From positions 2,167,065-2,177,539 of the forward strand of contig NW_019091416.1 of NCBI RefSeq assembly GCF_001949145.1: a DNA stretch of 10,475 nucleotides, in the 5' to 3' direction. This document shows, piece after piece, positions 8,601 through 10,475 of the stretch (positions are counted from its first letter, which is position 1; each line of letters opens with the position of its first letter). The DNA comes from Acanthaster planci. Its lineage: Eukaryota > Echinodermata > Asteroidea > Valvatida > Acanthasteridae. The translations under genes and the position numbers were made by a program. The notes beneath the pieces are model-generated. The model was not told the DNA's origin and did not search any database. It was given only the letters and a program-made list of their open reading frames with translations.

Positions 8601-10475
8601 TTGCTTCCTCTAACTGGAACTCGTCTGATGGAGGATAATTGGAAACAGATTAATAGAACAGGCGGGATGAACCTGGGCGAAAGGGAGCCCTCTCAACAAA
8701 TGCCGGAGTTTAGTCCATCACAAACAATAAGAAGTTATCCAAGTCCTCACAGGTCTATCTCAAAACGTCTACTTTTTGCTCAAGTTCCGGGCTTCACAAA
8801 TGAGCTGTGAAAAAAAGGCATTCCTTTGTCGTTGTTCGTCCGTTGTAACCCAACTCGACTAATGAACTGACTTGTGACTGACCTGTGACCTGTGAAAAGA
8901 ATGCCCGACTATGATGGACCTGCCTTCAGCACCGTACCAAATATGACAAAGAGTGAGACCTCTGCCACTGTGCAGCAAGTGCCACTGCGCAGCAAGTACC
9001 ACTGTGCACACACTGTACCAGTACGTGCACTCTGCTAAAACAATCTGAGGCGTCTTTCATGTGTGCGTAAACTACTCCATGCATGTACCCCGGCCTTTTA
9101 CTGGTGGAGCTCAAGCATGTGTCAGCTATGCAGCATAAAATGACGAAGTAGTCCACAGATCCACCTTCAAATGCAAATTCACATTCTGGACAAAGCTGTC
9201 CTTCCAGTTAAAATTGGTAACATGTAATGTGTAGAGAAGCAGGGGAAGTGGAGTACTTTTTTTACTGTTAGCAACTTTTTGAACAGGAGGGTGAAAAAGT
9301 TGTTTAAAGAATCATTTTTCCCACGACAAAACCACTCCCCTCAATTTTCTACTCATTTTCATGGCATGTTTTTTAATTTTCTGATAATTGCATTTCCTGC
9401 GATTGTTCGTGGGCAGTGTAAAAAAAGATCACTCTGCCTAGTCAAAAAAACTGACAGTGGTCGGTAGGAAAGGGAATGGTTAGCCACCCTGACTACCCCC
9501 ATCCCATCCAATTTGCCCTGAAAGTATCCTTCTACCATTTTTGAAGCATGTATCCCTGACATACACCATCATGGTGCTCATCAGCGAGTCCAGCTTGTCG
9601 GCCATCTCGTGTTTGACCGCATCCTTCTTCTCGTCTCCCGCATCCTTGACGCAGTCTTTATCACCTTCTCCTACACCATCCTGCGATGAGAATAATTCGC
9701 ATGATCACAAGGGTCCTGAAACAAACTAGCCTCGTCTCCTGTACGTCGATACAGTGAGTCACGAATGATCATTATTGGTGGGGCATTCAGTGAAATGTTG
9801 CGGCCTGATAGTTTAGGGATCGGTCAGACTGTGTCACGAGTTTTGAAGTTTTAGGAAAAGGAGTGGGAGGTCTAGTGTCTATGACTCTTTTCACTTCACC
9901 AAGAAGGAAAGTCAAAATTGTTTTTGTGGTAATTCAGGACATCACATTAGAATTTTCTTCGAGCAAAACACACGGAAAGTTTACTGCACGCTTGGTGTAC
10001 TTTCTCAGGTCTTTCAACTTAACATAAATATCAGGTGGATTAATTTATTCTTTGTTAATTTACGCTGATTTATGCACTTGTTCCGAACCAATTGTGAGGA
10101 AGATTTTAATGTTCACTTTAGAGCAGCAATATAGCTTGAGCTTGTCCAGTAATATGGGTTAACCCTAACCCTCCTCAATCCTTCACCGGTTGGAGGACTG
10201 AGGAGTGTTAGGGTTAATCAGCATAGCTTATGACTTCAACTCTGTCGATGCAGAATACACATTCACTTCAAATCAAAGATTTTACGCCATGAACATAATG
10301 CAAGATAGCATGACACTAATGAAGGCAAAATAAAATAAGCAAATTGCAGCTTTCAGTGACAGCTTGACCAAGTCAAAACTTCCCAACTAACCATCTTGAA
10401 CTGCGTGTCGTCTCCCGCCTCGTTGGGTCTGTCGACGGTCTCTGCAAGACTTTCAGCATCCCAAATGTCTTCCTT
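2525..10475 (-). CDS. RRN3: RRN3 / TIF-IA, RNA polymerase I initiation factor, C-terminal 370 residues
   Basis: RRN3 binds initiation-competent RNA polymerase I in the nucleolus and bridges it to the promoter factor SL1/TIF-IB, coupling rRNA synthesis to growth signals. Nine exons join in the order 10475-10392, 9680-9536, 8624-8494, 7719-7589, 7046-6923, 5793-5630, 3616-3464, 3254-3185, 2635-2525. They give 1113 nt, or 370 codons plus TGA, with every splice phase matching. Family landmarks by fragment residue: LPTHASSHVQF 100-110, AFLEFLWKRF 125-134, CLDLLSGWLH 169-178, HGPFYSLCQ 197-205, FRHRQLL 213-219, LNPLRVCLPSIVN 241-253, CYTIIERNNR 267-276, FFPFDPYLLP 301-310, GITP 355-358. These match the HEAT-repeat core and C-terminus of human RRN3 as I recall it (651 residues); the fragment corresponds to about residue 275 onward. 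The N-terminal exons and start lie beyond the right edge. The tail is about 18 residues shorter than human. Confidence 0.95.
2884..2913. repeat. 15-bp tandem duplication
   Basis: GGAAAAGGAAAGTTT occurs twice in direct tandem, perfectly. It is purine-rich on the + strand. Confidence 0.85.
3011..3040. repeat. 15-bp tandem duplication
   Basis: TGACTAGCCATCTCT occurs twice in direct tandem, perfectly, in the last RRN3 intron. Confidence 0.9.
3048..3121. repeat. Dispersed repeat, copy 1
   Basis: This stretch shares GTCTGTG.CGTAC, .ACAT.A.CA.GAT, AGCACAT and CTAAATTCAAGCA, in the same order, with 3988-4051. The copies differ in length (74 and 64 bp) and by many substitutions, so this looks like an old interspersed repeat. 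I do not recognise the family. Confidence 0.55.
3185..3254 (-). CDS. RRN3: RRN3 exon, SGKFVQSLYRQWEG
   Basis: The acceptor is TTTCCTCCAG|GTCAGG and the donor is TCCAAG|GTAGGG (phase 0). This 70-nt exon gives a split Arg plus 23 residues, SGKFVQSLYRQWEGCKPDED and TSK. It corresponds to vertebrate SKKFIDPIYQVWEDM. The segment after the Trp is acidic and variable. Confidence 0.92.
3464..3616 (-). CDS. RRN3: RRN3 exon with CYTIIERNNR and FFPFDPYLLP
   Basis: The acceptor is ATTTTTCAG|GAAATA and the donor is CTGCCGAG|GTGAGA (phase 2). After the split Arg codon it encodes 50 residues: KYQIAYCYTIIERNNR, a variable Ser/Thr-rich loop (HSSGSATQPSTNS), then LDSFFPFDPYLLP. The human protein has a loop of similar length between the same two conserved blocks. 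Confidence 0.95.
3988..4051. repeat. Dispersed repeat, copy 2
   Basis: It is the partner of 3048-3121 in the same orientation. Shared blocks include GCTGTCTGTGCCGTAC, GGAGCACAT and GACCAAATTCAAGCA. It lies about 150 bp from the inverted-repeat element at 4203, outside it. Confidence 0.55.
4203..4228 (+). repeat. Left terminal inverted repeat
   Basis: This is the 26-bp left end of the element. It pairs with 5234-5259 with mismatches at positions 3 and 25. Its core, GATTCCCGTTATAGCGCTC, is perfect in both ends. Confidence 0.8.
4296..4390. repeat. ACATGTA-rich low-complexity stretch
   Basis: The self-complementary octamer TACATGTA occurs at 4322, 4350 and 4380. Several partial forms (ACATGT, CATGTATG) lie between and around them. 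It looks like a degenerate simple repeat inside the inverted-repeat element. The same octamer also occurs singly at about 1007. Confidence 0.7.
5234..5259 (-). repeat. Right terminal inverted repeat
   Basis: On the + strand it contains GAGCGCTATAACGGGAATC and ends in TACTG before the TA at 5260-5261. Two related words, GAGCGTTACATCGG at 5204 and GAGCATTATATCAGG at 5221, lie just inside it at 15-17-bp spacing. Confidence 0.8.
5630..5793 (-). CDS. RRN3: RRN3 exon with FRHRQLL and LNPLRVCLPSIVN
   Basis: The acceptor is CTTTCTTTTCCAG|GCTGTG and the donor is CTGACCAG|GTGAGG (phase 2). It encodes 54 residues: AVFYIFIFRHRQLL, a short charged turn, GLNLERVV, then LNPLRVCLPSIVNMFATLT. It is very close to the vertebrate sequence and follows HGPFYSLCQ directly. 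Confidence 0.95.
5794..6922 (-). other. RRN3 intron (1129 bp)
   Basis: It runs from GTTGGT at 6922 to TTTTCCAG at 5794 on the minus strand. It is mostly AT-rich. A GC-richer island at about 6043-6240 contains an exon-like open stretch on the minus strand (6043-6173), discussed as a finding. ACTGTTTTAAACAGT, a 7-bp-arm inverted repeat, lies at about 6025-6039. Sequence at about 6765-6800 resembles that at about 8797-8840 in another intron. Confidence 0.85.
6923..7046 (-). CDS. RRN3: RRN3 exon with CLDLLSGWLH and HGPFYSLCQ
   Basis: The acceptor is TTTTGTTCTCCCAG|TACTG and the donor is TGTCAG|GTTGGT (phase 0, a weak donor). The first T completes a Ser codon from the upstream exon. The remaining 41 codons give TVTACLDLLSGWLHSYIDNQ and then DVCVHGPFYSLCQ, matching vertebrate TVKSCLDLLVNWLH and DVALHGPFYSACQ. 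The opposite strand is open here for 148 codons, but that is a shadow. Confidence 0.94.
7047..7588 (-). other. RRN3 intron (542 bp)
   Basis: It is bounded by GTACGC at 7588 and TTCTCCCAG at 7047 on the minus strand. It contains a 16-bp tandem duplication at 7541-7572 and a 42-nt segment with splice-site-like borders (7424-7465) that would keep the RRN3 frame if included. Confidence 0.85.
7541..7572. repeat. 16-bp tandem duplication
   Basis: GATTTGACAGTAGGAT occurs twice in direct tandem, perfectly, 17 bp from an RRN3 exon border and near its donor site. Confidence 0.9.
7589..7719 (-). CDS. RRN3: RRN3 exon with AFLEFLWKRF
   Basis: The acceptor is TTTTCATGCAG|GCAATC and the donor is CTCAG|GTACGC (phase 2). 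It encodes 43 residues, AIIDAFLEFLWKRF followed by NPNTPAVLRQ and SYIASFVSRADYLPL. These align directly with vertebrate AFLEHLWKKL, NPAIIRQ and IGSFLARAKFIPL. Confidence 0.95.
7720..8493 (-). other. RRN3 intron (774 bp)
   Basis: It is bounded by GTAAGG at 8493 and CATGCAG at 7720 on the minus strand. It is AT-rich. I see no coding sequence, repeat or RNA gene in it. Confidence 0.85.
8494..8624 (-). CDS. RRN3: RRN3 exon with LPTHASSHVQF
   Basis: The acceptor is ATCCTCCATCAG|ACGAG and the donor is AGACAG|GTAAGG (phase 0). It encodes 43 residues including LLQVFDKVILPTHASSHVQF and FYFCSF, one of the most conserved stretches of the family. A second AG (TTCCAG, 11 bases inside) was not chosen because it would break the phase with the upstream exon. 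Confidence 0.93.
8625..9535 (-). other. RRN3 intron (911 bp)
   Basis: It is bounded by GTAGAA at 9535 and CTCCATCAG at 8625 on the minus strand. It contains a 17-bp-period tandem repeat at 8964-9008 and a stretch near 8797-8840 resembling one in another RRN3 intron. No coding sequence is apparent. Confidence 0.8.
8964..9008. repeat. 17-bp tandem repeat, about 2.6 copies
   Basis: GCCACTGTGCAGCAAGT (8964-8980) is followed by GCCACTGCGCAGCAAGT (8981-8997) and a partial third unit ACCACTGTGCA. One substitution separates the two full units. Confidence 0.8.
9536..9680 (-). CDS. RRN3: RRN3 exon, end of acidic linker and helix LDSLM
   Basis: The acceptor is CTCATCGCAG|GATGG and the donor is AAAAATG|GTAGAA (phase 1). 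The exon encodes 48 residues: a charged D/K/E-rich stretch (DGVGEGDKDC...), then ADKLDSLMSTMMVYVRDTCF. The latter corresponds to the vertebrate segment AERLDILMSLVLSYMKDVC, where the HEAT-repeat fold resumes. The final G completes an Asp codon with the first two bases of the next exon. Confidence 0.88.
9681..10391 (-). other. RRN3 intron (711 bp)
   Basis: It is bounded by GTTAGT at 10391 and CATCGCAG at 9681 on the minus strand. It is AT-rich and holds the TTAA-flanked hairpin at 10159-10217. No coding sequence is seen. Confidence 0.8.
10159..10217. mobile_element. 59-bp TTAA-flanked hairpin, piggyBac-like mini-element
   Basis: TTAA at 10159-10162 and 10214-10217 flanks 51 bp made of two 23-bp arms and a 5-bp loop (CCGGT). 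The left arm starts CCCTAACCCTCCTCA; the right arm, reverse-complemented, starts CCCTAACACTCCTCA. The arms differ at 3 of 23 positions. TTAA target duplication with ends beginning CCC is the hallmark of piggyBac-group elements, so this may be a minimal MITE. It could also be a transcribed hairpin in the RRN3 pre-mRNA. The inverted repeat itself is certain; the family is inference. Confidence 0.6.
10392..10475 (-). CDS. RRN3: RRN3 exon (first in window), acidic linker
   Basis: The frame gives 28 residues beginning KEDIWDAESLAE and ending DDTQFKM. It is acidic and matches the poorly conserved linker in vertebrate RRN3 that starts near IEDAEE. The donor is ATG|GTTAGT, phase 0, a slightly weak site. 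The exon may continue beyond the window edge, so its 5' border is unknown. The identification rests on the acidic composition, the correct phase and the join to the next exon rather than on strong residue identity. Confidence 0.75.

Noticed and set aside
8601-8810. 69-codon + strand frame
   Set aside because: It starts in the antisense of an RRN3 exon and continues into intron. It has no domain and no splice support.

Overview
The window is eukaryotic genomic DNA. Short coding exons with GT/AG borders and phase-matched joins are separated by introns of 0.2 to 2 kb. The palindrome TACATGTA recurs, and non-coding DNA holds small inverted-repeat elements. The conserved proteins, intron sizes and TACATGTA abundance fit an invertebrate animal, perhaps a lancelet or another marine deuterostome or lophotrochozoan. 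That placement is inference.

Two genes converge. At the left edge, on the + strand, lies the last coding exon (217-371) of a WD40-repeat protein, possibly WDR90-like, preceded by intron sequence with a 50-bp direct repeat. The rest of the window is the 3' part of one minus-strand gene, read from 10475 down to a stop at 2525. Its nine exons join into 370 residues with every splice phase consistent. The product is recognisable as RRN3 (TIF-IA), the RNA polymerase I initiation factor. The 5' exons lie beyond the right edge. The stops of the two genes are 2.15 kb apart.

RRN3 exons are at 10392-10475, 9536-9680, 8494-8624, 7589-7719, 6923-7046, 5630-5793, 3464-3616, 3185-3254 and 2525-2635. The longest intron (2.0 kb) carries a 1057-bp element with 26-bp terminal inverted repeats and TA duplications, which accounts for about half its length. 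The first intron carries a 59-bp TTAA-flanked hairpin with CCCTAA-type ends. Other introns hold a diverged dispersed repeat pair, several 15-17-bp tandem duplications, and a 42-nt segment that could act as an in-frame cassette exon.

No tRNA, rRNA, CRISPR or bacterial-type system is visible. I see no undescribed biological system here. The points most worth a second look are the two inverted-repeat elements, the candidate RRN3 microexon, and the RRN3 C-terminus, which stops at the position matching a known mammalian regulatory serine.
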